A stretch of DNA of 19,980 nt. Origin: an uncultured Eubacterium sp. (GTDB lineage: Bacteria > Bacillota > Clostridia > Lachnospirales > Lachnospiraceae). Under the pieces are notes generated by a model. That model made no database searches and had not been told where the DNA came from. It saw nothing but the letters and a program-made list of their open reading frames with translations. Each line of letters begins with the position of its first letter. Position 1 is the first letter of the stretch. The position numbers and the translations under genes were made by a program. Below are positions 1 to 7,921 of the stretch, one piece after another. The DNA lies in the NCBI GenBank assembly GCA_934317205.1, contig CAKREL010000044.1, forward strand, positions 1-19,980, given 5' to 3'.

Positions 1-1096
1 TGCTCCGCACGGAAAAGGTCATGGAAATCTCATCCTCAGTCTGCTCCAAAGTTCCCATATTCAATGAAGTCTGTACGCTGTCTGGGAACTCAGGAATCCG
101 CTTTTGTACGCCATTTGGCAAATGAATCAGAAGAGCCATGAACTTCTGAGCTGTTTCTTTATCCAAAGCTTTATATTCTCCGCACGCTTTTTTCTCCACA
201 TAAATGTGCAGATCAGGATCGGTAAAATGATGTTCCTTTTTCAGAATTGTTTCAAATGCAGAAACTGCTTCTTCAAATGCTGCAATATTTTCTTCCGGAA
301 CTATCAGAACCGCATCACACTGTTTTGCAATGGCATTTTCTTTCTCGCCACCATTTGCAGAAACAATGGACAAGCCTGTTTTTCCCATAGAATAGGCTAA
401 AAAACGTCCAAACACCTTATTTGCATTGGCACGTTCTTTGGCAATTTCCATACCGGAATGTCCACCGAGCAAGCCATCCATGTGCCACTCATATAACTGC
501 CCAGCCACACTTTCTTTATGCAATGGCAGGCAGCATGTCACAGTAGCAGCGCCGGCACAGCCAATCAAAAAGATGCCATCATCCTCAGAATCTATATTCA
601 TCAGTATTTTTCCTTTCAGATCCGAAGCATCCAATTCTGTTGCGCCTGTCAGTCCAACTTCCTCTCCAACTGTGAAAACAGCTTCCAGAGCCGGATGCGG
701 AATGTCATCTGCTGCCAGAATAGCCAGTGTATATGCCACTGCGATTCCATCATCCGCACCAAGGGATGTTCCTTTTGCCTGCACCCAGTCACCATCGATT
801 TCCAGAAGCAGACCATCTTTTTCCAGATCCAGTGTACAGTCGGCATCTTTGACCGCTACCATATCCATGTGTCCCTGCAGAATGACCGTCGGTACCTGCT
901 CATAACCCGGTGTGGCATCTTTCCAGATAATTACGTTTCCACATGCTTCCTGGCGACATTTCAAACCATGTTTTTTTGCAAAATTCACACAGTAATCACT
1001 GATCTGCTGTGTATTTCCTGAGCCATGCGGAATATTGCAAATATCTTCAAAATAGGAAAATACCTCCTTCGGCTCTAAATTTTCTAATACTCTCAT
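1..1096 (-). CDS. pepD: Aminoacyl-histidine dipeptidase (PepD-type, M20 family), 3' end outside window
   Basis: A cytosolic zinc di/tripeptidase that would cleave Xaa-His and related dipeptides for amino-acid salvage. The frame is open from an ATG at 1096 to the left edge, giving 365 residues; family members are about 480-490, so roughly 120 C-terminal residues lie outside. Visible M20 signatures are GHMD (H76, D78), the bridging aspartate in GADDG (D115), the catalytic glutamate pair in GEEVG (E145/E146), and a lid segment GLLGGHSG near residue 210. A GAGGG ribosome site precedes the ATG. The protein starts MRVLENLEPKEVF, typical for the PepD subgroup. It lies downstream of the symporter gene in the same orientation but is separated by a possible terminator, so co-transcription is uncertain. 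Family assignment is firm; the exact substrate is inferred. Confidence 0.93.
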   Translation of the reverse strand, partial: MRVLENLEPKEVFSYFEDICNIPHGSGNTQQISDYCVNFAKKHGLKCRQEACGNVIIWKDATPGYEQVPTVILQGHMDMVAVKDADCTLDLEKDGLLLEIDGDWVQAKGTSLGADDGIAVAYTLAILAADDIPHPALEAVFTVGEEVGLTGATELDASDLKGKILMNIDSEDDGIFLIGCAGAATVTCCLPLHKESVAGQLYEWHMDGLLGGHSGMEIAKERANANKVFGRFLAYSMGKTGLSIVSANGGEKENAIAKQCDAVLIVPEENIAAFEEAVSAFETILKKEHHFTDPDLHIYVEKKACGEYKALDKETAQKFMALLIHLPNGVQKRIPEFPDSVQTSLNMGTLEQTEDEISMTFSVRS

Positions 1097-1171
1097 TCCA
1101 GTTCCCTCTTTCTAATTTTTCAGCTGCCTGTTTTTTACGAACAGTAGTCATCTTTTTCTTATAATAAGGCA

Positions 1172-1196
1172 GAGCCATGCAACAATGACATGGCTC
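1172..1196 (-). terminator. Hairpin after the NSS symporter gene, weak terminator
   Basis: An 8-bp perfect inverted repeat (GAGCCATG / CATGGCTC, 9-nt loop) lies 10 bases past the symporter stop codon. The minus-strand sequence after the stem is only moderately T-rich (GCCTTATTATAAG), so termination may be leaky, with read-through into pepD. Confidence 0.4.
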
Positions 1197-1206
1197 CAAA
1201 ACTTCA

Positions 1207-2673
1207 CTATTTCTCTTTTTTCTTCAAAGAAGACAGGGTAAAGATTATGATCAGCAGTGCAGCAGCAAAAGCCAGCCAGCCTGCTAAAACCTTCGGTCCC
1301 ATCTTTGCAAAGGTGTCATAATATCCCTTCAGGTATACCACAACAATGATCGCCGGAAGGATATAAGTCATATAAAACTGAAGTTTATTGGAAATCTTCA
1401 GACCTTTTCCTGCATTTGCCTCCTTACGGAAATTATCCCAGCCCCATCCGTTTTTCTTTACACAGAACAGAACAAAAATCATACTTCCAAGTGGAAGCAG
1501 GTTATAGGATACAAGGAAATCCTCCAGATCCATCACAGTGCTTCCTGCGCCCATTGGCTCAAATCCGGATAACAGGTTAAATCCAAGTACTGCCGGCAAA
1601 GACAGTGCAATGATCAGCACAATATTGAACAATACTGCTTTTTTTCTGTTCCAGCCTCCCATATCCATATAAAAAGATATGATATTTTCAAATACTGCAA
1701 TGATGGTAGAGAGGGCTGCAAAGGACATAAATACGAAGAAACAGGTTCCCCATATTCTTCCGCCTGCCATATTGTTAAATACGTTTGGTAAGGTGATAAA
1801 CAGCAGGGATGGACCTGCATCCGGTTGTACACCATATGCAAAACATGCCGGAATAATGATAAATCCTGCCATTAATGCTACAAAAGTATCCAGAATAACG
1901 ATATTTTTGGCTTCACCCGGAAGGGAATGCTCCCGTTTCTGATAACTTCCGAAAATTTCCATGGCTCCGATACCAACGCTCAACGTAAAGAATGCATGTG
2001 TCATCGCATCAAATACTACTGCTCCCAGTCCGCGGCTCTTAATCGCATCCAGGTTCGGAACGAGATAGAATTTCACACCTTCCATGGCATTTGGCAATAC
2101 AAGGGAATGAATTGCCAGGACAACGATCAGCACGATCAGAATACTCATCATGACTTTCATGATTTTTTCCATACCGCCCTGTAAGCCCAGTGCACAGATG
2201 CCAAAAGAAATCAGAACTGCCAGGATCATCCACCCAACCATGGTGCCCGGTGAAGCCAGCATATCAGAAAAAGCACCGCCAACTTCATCTGCAGACATTG
2301 TTGCCAGTTTTCCGCTGGCACTGCGGTAAATGTAAAACAGCATCCAGCCGCCAACCATAGTATAAAACATCATCAGCAGATAGTTTCCAAAAATAGAAAA
2401 CCATTTGAAATGATGCCATTTCGTTCCTTCCGGCTCCAGCTTTTCATAAGCCTTAGAGGCACCCAGACGACTGCCACGGCCAACCGCAAACTCACTGATC
2501 AGAATTGGCAATCCAAGAATTGTCAAAAATATCAGATAGATCAGAATAAATGCTGCTCCTCCGTTCTGCCCGCATATATAAGGAAATTTCCACACATTTC
2601 CAAGTCCGACCGCACACCCGGCCGAAACAAGTATGAATCCCAGTCTGGATCCAAATTTATCTCTTTCTTTCAT
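1207..2673 (-). CDS. Sodium:neurotransmitter symporter family (NSS/SNF) transporter
   Basis: A 488-residue inner-membrane protein expected to import an amino acid coupled to sodium, using the LeuT fold. The N terminus carries the hallmark of the family: a GSRLGFILVSAGCAVGLGN first half-helix with its unwound centre, then WKFPY, GGAAF and the conserved loop after TM2 (AVGRGSRLG). About 11-12 hydrophobic helices follow, and a TM8-like stretch contains FAALSTIIAVFENI. The last helix ends in a short lysine-rich tail (SLKKKEK), and the length suits the MhsT-like bacterial branch. The start codon lies inside the end of the upstream 145-residue gene (17-nt overlap), which argues for operon expression and translational coupling. 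The substrate cannot be read from sequence; hydrophobic or aromatic amino acids are a family-based guess, and the position behind aroB fits this weakly. Confidence 0.93.
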   Translation of the reverse strand: MKERDKFGSRLGFILVSAGCAVGLGNVWKFPYICGQNGGAAFILIYLIFLTILGLPILISEFAVGRGSRLGASKAYEKLEPEGTKWHHFKWFSIFGNYLLMMFYTMVGGWMLFYIYRSASGKLATMSADEVGGAFSDMLASPGTMVGWMILAVLISFGICALGLQGGMEKIMKVMMSILIVLIVVLAIHSLVLPNAMEGVKFYLVPNLDAIKSRGLGAVVFDAMTHAFFTLSVGIGAMEIFGSYQKREHSLPGEAKNIVILDTFVALMAGFIIIPACFAYGVQPDAGPSLLFITLPNVFNNMAGGRIWGTCFFVFMSFAALSTIIAVFENIISFYMDMGGWNRKKAVLFNIVLIIALSLPAVLGFNLLSGFEPMGAGSTVMDLEDFLVSYNLLPLGSMIFVLFCVKKNGWGWDNFRKEANAGKGLKISNKLQFYMTYILPAIIVVVYLKGYYDTFAKMGPKVLAGWLAFAAALLIIIFTLSSLKKKEK

Positions 2674-3094
2674 AGTAAAAAGCTCTCTCCTTTGTATTCA
2701 TTATTTCTTCCCATTCTCTGGGCAATGGATATTTGAGCACATAATTACAGACAGTTGCGCCCATGGCACTTTCTGAAACCTGCTCCGCCATCACATAAAA
2801 ACCATAACGCTGATAGCGTTCCATGTCCATCAGATTCACAGAATTGATCTGTACATACATGGATGTACTGCCGTTGCACCAGCATTTATACTGCAAAAAT
2901 TGCAGCACTGCATCCAGATATGTATAATCCAGATAATTCTGCTCCATACGAATCCGCCGGATCCAAAACTCAGTTCTATAAGCCCCCGTTCCGCACGGCT
3001 CCAATGCATAAGAAAACTCCGCTGCTTTATGTCCATTGTCAAATACTTCATAAAAAACAGCAGTGCCTTCTTCTCTTATTCGTTCATACCTCAT
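2657..3094 (-). CDS. Conserved-looking hypothetical protein, possibly GNAT-like
   Basis: A 145-residue soluble protein of unrecognised function. I chose the ATG at 3094 because GGGTGG precedes it by 7 bases and it begins 17 bases after the aroB stop; a longer in-frame start at 3184 would overlap aroB by 73 bases. The protein is rich in tyrosine and aromatic residues. The segment MDMERYQRYGFYVMAEQ resembles the C-terminal part of GNAT acetyltransferases (…YERYGF…), but I see no clear acetyl-CoA loop (Q/RxxGxG/A), so it may be a degenerate GNAT fold. Its end overlaps the symporter start by 17 bases, so it is almost certainly translated as part of aroB-orf-NSS. The call as a real gene is fairly firm; its function is unknown. 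Confidence 0.75.
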   Translation of the reverse strand: MRYERIREEGTAVFYEVFDNGHKAAEFSYALEPCGTGAYRTEFWIRRIRMEQNYLDYTYLDAVLQFLQYKCWCNGSTSMYVQINSVNLMDMERYQRYGFYVMAEQVSESAMGATVCNYVLKYPLPREWEEIMNTKERAFYYERKR

Positions 3095-3111
3095 GTTACA
3101 TCCACCCTGCA

Positions 3112-4224
3112 CTATAACTGCATAATAATTTCGCGGGCAGCCTCCTCTGAAACAGGTGTTGCATATACATTTTCTCCAAAACATACAATTCCACCAATTC
3201 CGTCCTGCAATACAAAACGCAACTTACCGTCACGCACTTTTTTGTCAGTGTACAGCTTCTTCACCAGTTTTTCCCGATCAATATAATGTGGAATTTCTGT
3301 CGGAAGTTTCGCGCGTTTCAAAAGTGAAATAACACGCTCTGCCTGCTCTGTCGTCATATAACCAAGCTGCTGTGACAGCTTCACTTCTGCCACCAGACCG
3401 ATGGACACAGCTTCACCATGTAACAGGCGGTATTCGCTGACCGTCTCCACAGCACGACCAACTGTGTGTCCCAGATTCAGTACTTCACGCAAACCTGTCT
3501 CACGCTCATCTTTCATGACTACATGATATTTGATGCTGCAGTTCTTCTCCGCAATATGCTCGCAGGCTGCCGGATCTAATGCCAGAATTTCATCCATATG
3601 AGTCTCCAGATAATCAAAAAAATCTGCATCTGCCAGACACGCATGCTTGATTGTTTCTGCAAGACCACTGTATATCTCACGCTCCGGCAACGTCTTCCAG
3701 GATGCGAGATCCAGATATACCTTCTGCGGTTGGTTGATCAGTCCGATCAAATTAGTCGCAAGTGGCGTATCCACTGCTGTCTTGCCACCCACAGATGCAT
3801 CCGCAGCGGCCAGCAGACTTGTCGCATAATTGATAAATGGTACGCCTCTGCCATAAGTACCTGCAATAAATCCAGCCAGATCTGTCACAACACCGCCACC
3901 AACGGCAATAATACAACAATCACGGCGATATCCTCTCTCCAGCATAGCATCTTCGATCATCGCTTTTGTCTGTCGTGTTTTGCTCTTTTCTCCTGCCGGA
4001 AATTCAAAAACACCAGTCTGATATCCTGCATCCAACAGTTTCTGCTCCAACTGCCGTGCATACAAAGGTTCCACGTTGCTGTCTGTTATAATCGCAAATT
4101 TATGAATGCTTCCCACAAGTCCGTTTTTCAGATCTTCTACCACCTGATCTGCCAGACCATATCCGATTTGAATTTCATAAGAATCATCCACCACTTTTTT
4201 TAACTCTACCTCAAACTTTGACAT
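3112..4224 (-). CDS. aroB: 3-dehydroquinate synthase
   Basis: Converts DAHP to 3-dehydroquinate, step two of the shikimate pathway, in the cytosol with NAD and a divalent metal. The start at 4224 (MSKFEVEL) follows AGGAGAGG; a longer reading from 4272 lacks such a site. The protein is 370 residues, normal for the family. Visible features are the NAD-binding GGGVVTD loop (109-115) and the substrate-binding stretch ending SVGGKTAVD. The three metal ligands are E190 (LAETIKH), H253 (GHTVGRAVE) and H269 (LLHGEAVSIG). It is the first gene of a minus-strand operon, with a strong promoter at 4309-4337. The other shikimate genes are not in this window, so aroB stands apart from an aro cluster here. 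Confidence 0.96.
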   Translation of the reverse strand: MSKFEVELKKVVDDSYEIQIGYGLADQVVEDLKNGLVGSIHKFAIITDSNVEPLYARQLEQKLLDAGYQTGVFEFPAGEKSKTRQTKAMIEDAMLERGYRRDCCIIAVGGGVVTDLAGFIAGTYGRGVPFINYATSLLAAADASVGGKTAVDTPLATNLIGLINQPQKVYLDLASWKTLPEREIYSGLAETIKHACLADADFFDYLETHMDEILALDPAACEHIAEKNCSIKYHVVMKDERETGLREVLNLGHTVGRAVETVSEYRLLHGEAVSIGLVAEVKLSQQLGYMTTEQAERVISLLKRAKLPTEIPHYIDREKLVKKLYTDKKVRDGKLRFVLQDGIGGIVCFGENVYATPVSEEAAREIIMQL

Positions 4225-4308
4225 TTTCCTGTCCTCTCCTAAATTGAACCTGCTGATTCTGCGTTCATGCAAAAACTACAGTATTTTCATCGTACAGATG
4301 TATTTTTT

Positions 4309-4337
4309 ATTGTAACCAATTTCTGCCCATTTGCCAA
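4309..4337 (-). promoter_or_regulatory. Sigma-A type promoter of aroB operon
   Basis: On the minus strand, TTGGCA (4337-4332) is followed by a 17-base spacer and TACAAT (4314-4309), each one base off consensus. Transcription would begin near 4302, leaving a leader of about 78 bases before the aroB start. Confidence 0.7.
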
Positions 4338-4350
4338 TAACAAACTTGTA

Positions 4351-4391
4351 ATATTTGGCGAAAGATTCCCGGGAAACTGCTAGCCAAATAT
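4351..4391. promoter_or_regulatory. Nested dyad between aroB and nfo promoters, possible operator
   Basis: ATATTTGGC (4351-4359) is exactly mirrored by GCCAAATAT (4383-4391). Inside, TTCCCGGGAA (4366-4375) is a perfect palindrome whose centre is within half a base of the outer one. The right arm overlaps the predicted -35 of nfo and the left arm lies 14 bases upstream of the aroB -35. Such symmetry suggests a dimer-binding operator; the LysR protein encoded downstream is a candidate binder by inference only. Confidence 0.5.
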
Positions 4392-4409
4392 CCATTTATG
4401 TACTATACT
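4381..4409 (+). promoter_or_regulatory. Probable promoter of nfo-lysR
   Basis: TATACT (4404-4409) is a good -10, preceded at 17 bases by TAGCCA (4/6 match to the -35 consensus). The weak -35 overlaps the right arm of the dyad at 4351-4391, as expected for a regulated promoter. Confidence 0.45.
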
Positions 4410-4478
4410 TGATACATATGATTGGATATTAACGCATTCCAAATCTCGATCACCAAAAACGAAAAAAGGATAATACTT

Positions 4479-5345
4479 ATGTTAAAAATAGGTTCTCATG
4501 TGAGCATGTCTGGAAAAGACATGTTTTTAAATTCTGTAAGAGAGGCTGCGGGCTATGGAGCCAACACTTTCATGCTTTATACTGGTGCGCCGCAAAATAC
4601 GCGCCGCAAACCAGTGGACAAACTAAATCTTGAAGCCGGATGGGAAGCCATGCAACAATATGGCATAGATGATTTTGTCGTACATGCACCATACATCATC
4701 AATCTGGCAAATACTGTAAAACCGGAAATTTTTGAACTGGCTGTAGAATTTCTTACATTAGAAGTAAAACGAACCGCCGCTATGAAAAGCAACATTCTGA
4801 TCCTGCATCCGGGATCCCATGTCGGTGCAGGTGTTAAAACTGGAACAGATCAGATCATAAAGGGACTAAATGAAGTTCTGGAAGCATCTGCTGACTGCTG
4901 TATCGCACTGGAGACAATGGCTGGAAAAGGTTCTGAAATCGGTCGCAGTTTTGAGGAACTGGCTGCGATTTATGACGGTGTCCGTTATCCTAAACGATTA
5001 AGAATCTGCTTTGATACCTGCCACACCCACGATGCCGGTTATGACATTGTCCATAATTTCGATGCGGTCATTGAAGAATTTGACCGCTTGATCGGGAAAG
5101 ACCAGATTGCTGTATTTCATATCAATGACAGTAAAAATCCGTGCGGTGCCCACAAGGACCGCCATGCAAATATCGGCCAGGGTGAGATTGGCTTCGATGC
5201 ACTTTATCGCATTGTACACCATCCGGATTTCGCAGATGTCCCAAAAATTCTGGAAACACCATACCTGCCGAATCCTGATAATCCAAAGAAACCCCTGCCA
5301 CCTTACAAAGAAGAAATCGAAATGCTTCGCGGAGGAACACAATGA
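4479..5345 (+). CDS. nfo: Deoxyribonuclease IV (endonuclease IV, AP endonuclease)
   Basis: Cuts DNA 5' of abasic sites and removes 3' blocking groups in base-excision repair, using a trinuclear zinc cluster in a TIM barrel. I start it at 4479 ([15 protein letters not shown]), the family N terminus, preceded by AAAGGA; the upstream in-frame ATG at 4422 adds 19 unrelated residues. The product is 288 residues. All nine expected metal ligands can be placed: H69, H110, E145, D179, H182, H214, D227, H229 and E259, within [46 protein letters not shown] and LETPY. It shares a 4-base ATGA overlap with the LysR gene downstream. It diverges from aroB across a dyad-containing intergenic region. The assignment is secure. 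Confidence 0.97.
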   Translation: MLKIGSHVSMSGKDMFLNSVREAAGYGANTFMLYTGAPQNTRRKPVDKLNLEAGWEAMQQYGIDDFVVHAPYIINLANTVKPEIFELAVEFLTLEVKRTAAMKSNILILHPGSHVGAGVKTGTDQIIKGLNEVLEASADCCIALETMAGKGSEIGRSFEELAAIYDGVRYPKRLRICFDTCHTHDAGYDIVHNFDAVIEEFDRLIGKDQIAVFHINDSKNPCGAHKDRHANIGQGEIGFDALYRIVHHPDFADVPKILETPYLPNPDNPKKPLPPYKEEIEMLRGGTQ

Positions 5346-6235
5346 CCATCTTTCAGATTCAATGTTTTTTAAATGTAGCGGAATATCTAAATTTTACAGA
5401 AGCTGCCAATCATTTGTTCGTAGCGCAGTCTTCTCTGAGCCGTAACATCTCCAATATGGAGGAAGAACTTGGAATGAAGCTGTTTGTGCGCACCAAAAAA
5501 TATGTACGGCTTACTTCCAGCGGTGCCGTTTTATACGAAGAATTCTCTAAGCTGATGAAACTGGGAGAAGCCGCTATTCAAAAAGCACATAATGCGGAAC
5601 TTGGTGAAAATGGTTCCATCGTACTTGGCGTCATCGAAACCCAGCGTTCCGAAAATTTCCTTCCCCATGCCCTGCATCTGTTGCGTAAAAACCATCCAAA
5701 TATCCGCATTGATATCATCAGCGGTAATTTTCACGATTTACGGGAATCTGTGCTGAAAGGACGCATTGATATCGCTCTGACACTGGATTTTGATATGATT
5801 GATTATCCGACAGAAGACGTCATTTATCAGGTATTCTTTGAATCTTCACCTAAATGTGTGATTTCAAAGTCACATCCGCTGGCACTGCAGAATAACTTGC
5901 ACTTTGATTCCTTAAGTACCGAGACGATGATCGCTATTGATCCGTCCATTTCCCGTGGTGCTTATAACAATCTTGTACAATTTTGTGAACGGCACGGATT
6001 TACACCGGCCCATACCATCTACGCAACCTCTATCCAGAATATTATGCTGAAGGTAGAGGCCGGGCTTGGATTTTCCGTGCTGGATGAGAACTGCATCTCT
6101 AATTCCAATACTGCAGTGTTGTCACTGCCGTTTTACAAGACAGATCCGCTGCACCTTGTAGCTGTATGGAAAAAAGATAATTTAAATCCAGTCATTCCGC
6201 TCTTCACGAATTATCTGCTTCCGCAGGAACCATAA
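5342..6235 (+). CDS. LysR-family transcriptional regulator
   Basis: A 297-residue DNA-binding regulator. The N-terminal winged helix-turn-helix occupies about residues 2-60, with the family pattern [28 protein letters not shown] followed by [20 protein letters not shown] periplasmic-binding-like effector domain spans about residues 90-290 (segments [35 protein letters not shown]). The start ATG overlaps the nfo stop (ATGA) and is preceded by GGAGG, so it is translationally coupled to nfo. The effector is unknown. LysR proteins often control their own promoter or an adjacent divergent gene; here that points to the dyad at 4351-4391 and possibly aroB, but this is inference. The coupling to a DNA repair gene is unusual, since most LysR genes are divergent from their target. 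Confidence 0.93.
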   Translation: MTIFQIQCFLNVAEYLNFTEAANHLFVAQSSLSRNISNMEEELGMKLFVRTKKYVRLTSSGAVLYEEFSKLMKLGEAAIQKAHNAELGENGSIVLGVIETQRSENFLPHALHLLRKNHPNIRIDIISGNFHDLRESVLKGRIDIALTLDFDMIDYPTEDVIYQVFFESSPKCVISKSHPLALQNNLHFDSLSTETMIAIDPSISRGAYNNLVQFCERHGFTPAHTIYATSIQNIMLKVEAGLGFSVLDENCISNSNTAVLSLPFYKTDPLHLVAVWKKDNLNPVIPLFTNYLLPQEP

Positions 6236-6317
6236 TGCTTATTTAAGATATCTGGATATCAGTTGTAAATTATTAAATCAAGGCAATAGGGTGATTTTCG
6301 TTATCGTAACGCACATG

Positions 6318-6384
6318 AAAAAAGACTCAATATTAAATCAAAGTGGGCGTCTCAGCCCGCGTGATTCAATATTGAGTCTTTTTT
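6318..6384. terminator. Bidirectional intrinsic terminator between lysR and sigma-like gene
   Basis: A perfect 17-bp stem, A6GACTCAATATT (6318-6334) with AATATTGAGTCT6 (6368-6384), ends in a T-run on both strands. It is extended inward by ATCA/TGAT and GGGC/GCCC pairs with small bulges. It lies 83 bases past lysR and 10 bases past the convergent sigma-like gene, so it serves both. The spacer before it (6236-6317) also has small dyads (GATATC-TG-GATATC; CGTTA-TCG-TAACG) but no gene. Confidence 0.9.
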
Positions 6385-6393
6385 CTACACGAC

Positions 6394-7260
6394 CTACTCC
6401 GTTTTTTCCTTCTGGAGCGCCAAAATGTCCTGTATTTCTTCTGGTGAAATATGGGTATATTCACTCAGCTGTCGGATGGATGGATCCTCGGAATTTTCTT
6501 TTGCCAAATACTTCCGTGCTTCATGCAATAACGCAGCCTTTCCAAGTACTGCCTGTACCTGATCGGTATCTCCGGTAATCTCACGGATATAAGTTTCAAA
6601 ACCGGCAATCACCTGCTTTTCCAGATAAGCATCTACCTCAGATGCACTGCCAAGTACCGGCAATGCAGCAAGAGCCATCCAGAGTGCCATATTTCCTTCC
6701 TGAATCAGATCTTCCATATTGACCGGCACATCCTCATACATGCCTGCCATATGAATAACACGCATCAGCCAACCATCCACGATATCATTCACCACAGTCT
6801 GATTTCCCTGCAGGATAGCTGTATACAATTCCTGCATTTTCTCTTCTTCAACTTCTCCACGTCCTCTGACTTCGTCCAGATACATTTTGTAATATACAGA
6901 ATCAGATAATGTTTCCACATCCTTTGCCTGTGGAATATCATCCTCATCTTCTTTTTCATCCTCTGCGATATGATCCGGACGAATCTGAATACCGGATGGA
7001 GAATCCGTAGTAGAATAAACCTCCGTAGTTTCTATCTGAGGCTCCCTGGGCTCTGACGGCTTATCATCTTCTGTCTGCGGCGTCTGTCGCGCCTCTGGCG
7101 GCAGATTCAGATAATCGAAAACCATTTTTTCCTGTTCATCAGAAAGTTCCATTCCCTCAAAATATTTGTGTACTTCTTCAGGTTTTATTTTTTCTCCGGA
7201 AGTGGCTGCAATCTCCGCCACTTCGTGTAATGTCTCCAGAAAGAGATTTTTATCTATCAT
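6394..7260 (-). CDS. Degenerate sigma-70-like protein lacking region 4
   Basis: A 288-residue acidic protein with partial sigma-70 architecture. Residues 1-55 resemble the folded region 1.1 (…MELSDEQEKMVFDYL). A Pro/Glu/Asp-rich linker spans about 56-115. Residues 124-153 resemble region 1.2 (YLDEVRG…LYTAILQGN). Residues 154-200 resemble regions 2.1-2.2, including MEDLIQEGN at 182-190, the usual beta-prime clamp contact. Where region 2.3-2.4 should carry the aromatic DNA-melting residues (YATWWIRQA in housekeeping sigmas), this protein reads AYLEKQVIAGF. A region-3-like helix-turn segment (about 256-285) ends the protein, and no region 4 follows. The ATG at 7260 follows AAAAGGAG and overlaps the acetyltransferase gene by 11 bases, making it the last gene of the gltA operon. 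It may bind core polymerase without reading a promoter; that is inference. Confidence 0.8.
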   Translation of the reverse strand: MIDKNLFLETLHEVAEIAATSGEKIKPEEVHKYFEGMELSDEQEKMVFDYLNLPPEARQTPQTEDDKPSEPREPQIETTEVYSTTDSPSGIQIRPDHIAEDEKEDEDDIPQAKDVETLSDSVYYKMYLDEVRGRGEVEEEKMQELYTAILQGNQTVVNDIVDGWLMRVIHMAGMYEDVPVNMEDLIQEGNMALWMALAALPVLGSASEVDAYLEKQVIAGFETYIREITGDTDQVQAVLGKAALLHEARKYLAKENSEDPSIRQLSEYTHISPEEIQDILALQKEKTE

Positions 7261-7912
7261 GCGTTACTCCTTTTGTAATATTCTCCTGCAATAACCGGAA
7301 AAATTTCTCCGCATGGTATCCGTCATTGACTGCATGATGGAAACTTCCTGTCACAGGAAGCATCCAACGGCCATCCTGCTCATAAAAACGCCCAACAGTC
7401 GTAAACGGTGTATAACGCATATTTTCTCCATCACGCTGATAAAATGTCTCTGGTATTGAATAAGAAATTGCCGTAAAGGATGTATCTGGTGTGACAGATA
7501 CATCTACACTGTCTGGTCTGGCATCTTCATAATAATACAACCGGTCCGTTTCCTCTGACTTCTTTTTATCTGCAAGGAACTGTCGATAATATTTCTCAAA
7601 ATCTTCGTCATACTCGGTAACCATGTGAGTGAACAGATGCGGTTTTGCACTTCTTCTCAGCGTATAGCTGGTGTTCATCTGATCATAATACCCTATTATA
7701 CCATTTACTTTTCCATAACGGTAGTCCACATCTGAATTTACTGTCTTTGTGATCAGCCAGCAGATCGTCGGGTAAAATTTGTATCCGTATTCCTTGATCT
7801 GTGCATGCAGTTCTGTCATATCAAGCTGCACAGTCATTGCGTATGTATAACCATAGAATGCATCAAATATCTCTTTTCGATCCCAAGTTTTTTCATCTAT
7901 CTCGTGAAACAT
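7250..7912 (-). CDS. Chloramphenicol acetyltransferase-like protein (CatA fold)
   Basis: A 220-residue acetyl-CoA-dependent O-acetyltransferase of the CAT family, active as a cytosolic trimer. The family signature HHxxxDG is seen as FHHAVNDGYH, with catalytic H193 and the structural D197. The N-terminal block (WDRKEIFDAFYG…), the FYPTICWLI helix, the central TPDTSFTAISYSIP motif and a length close to the 210-220 residues of CatA enzymes all fit. AGGAG precedes the ATG at 7912. The gene begins 9 bases after citrate synthase and overlaps the sigma-like gene by 11 bases. Chromosomal CAT-like proteins of this kind are often not proven to act on chloramphenicol, and the residues around the substrate pocket cannot be judged by eye, so resistance should not be assumed. 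Confidence 0.85.
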   Translation of the reverse strand: MFHEIDEKTWDRKEIFDAFYGYTYAMTVQLDMTELHAQIKEYGYKFYPTICWLITKTVNSDVDYRYGKVNGIIGYYDQMNTSYTLRRSAKPHLFTHMVTEYDEDFEKYYRQFLADKKKSEETDRLYYYEDARPDSVDVSVTPDTSFTAISYSIPETFYQRDGENMRYTPFTTVGRFYEQDGRWMLPVTGSFHHAVNDGYHAEKFFRLLQENITKGVTHDR

Positions 7913-7921
7913 ATGCTACTC

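Noticed and set aside
426..905. Plus-strand reading frames of up to 200 codons opposite pepD, aroB, lon and others
   Set aside because: They are antisense shadows of well-supported genes, have low-complexity Ser/Cys/His-rich translations and lack ribosome sites.
1097..1171. Possible separate promoter for pepD
   Set aside because: No pair of -35/-10 hexamers with acceptable spacing could be found in the short gap.
3095..3184. Upstream extension of the 145-residue gene into aroB
   Set aside because: It would overlap aroB by 73 bases, and a better ribosome site directly precedes the ATG at 3094.
6271..6341. 11-base direct repeat TATTAAATCAA (6271-6281 and 6331-6341)
   Set aside because: Short and AT-rich, with one copy partly inside the terminator stem; likely chance.
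6291..6578. Plus-strand 95-codon frame across 6291-6578
   Set aside because: It runs through the bidirectional terminator stem and the end of the sigma-like gene and has no recognisable protein features.
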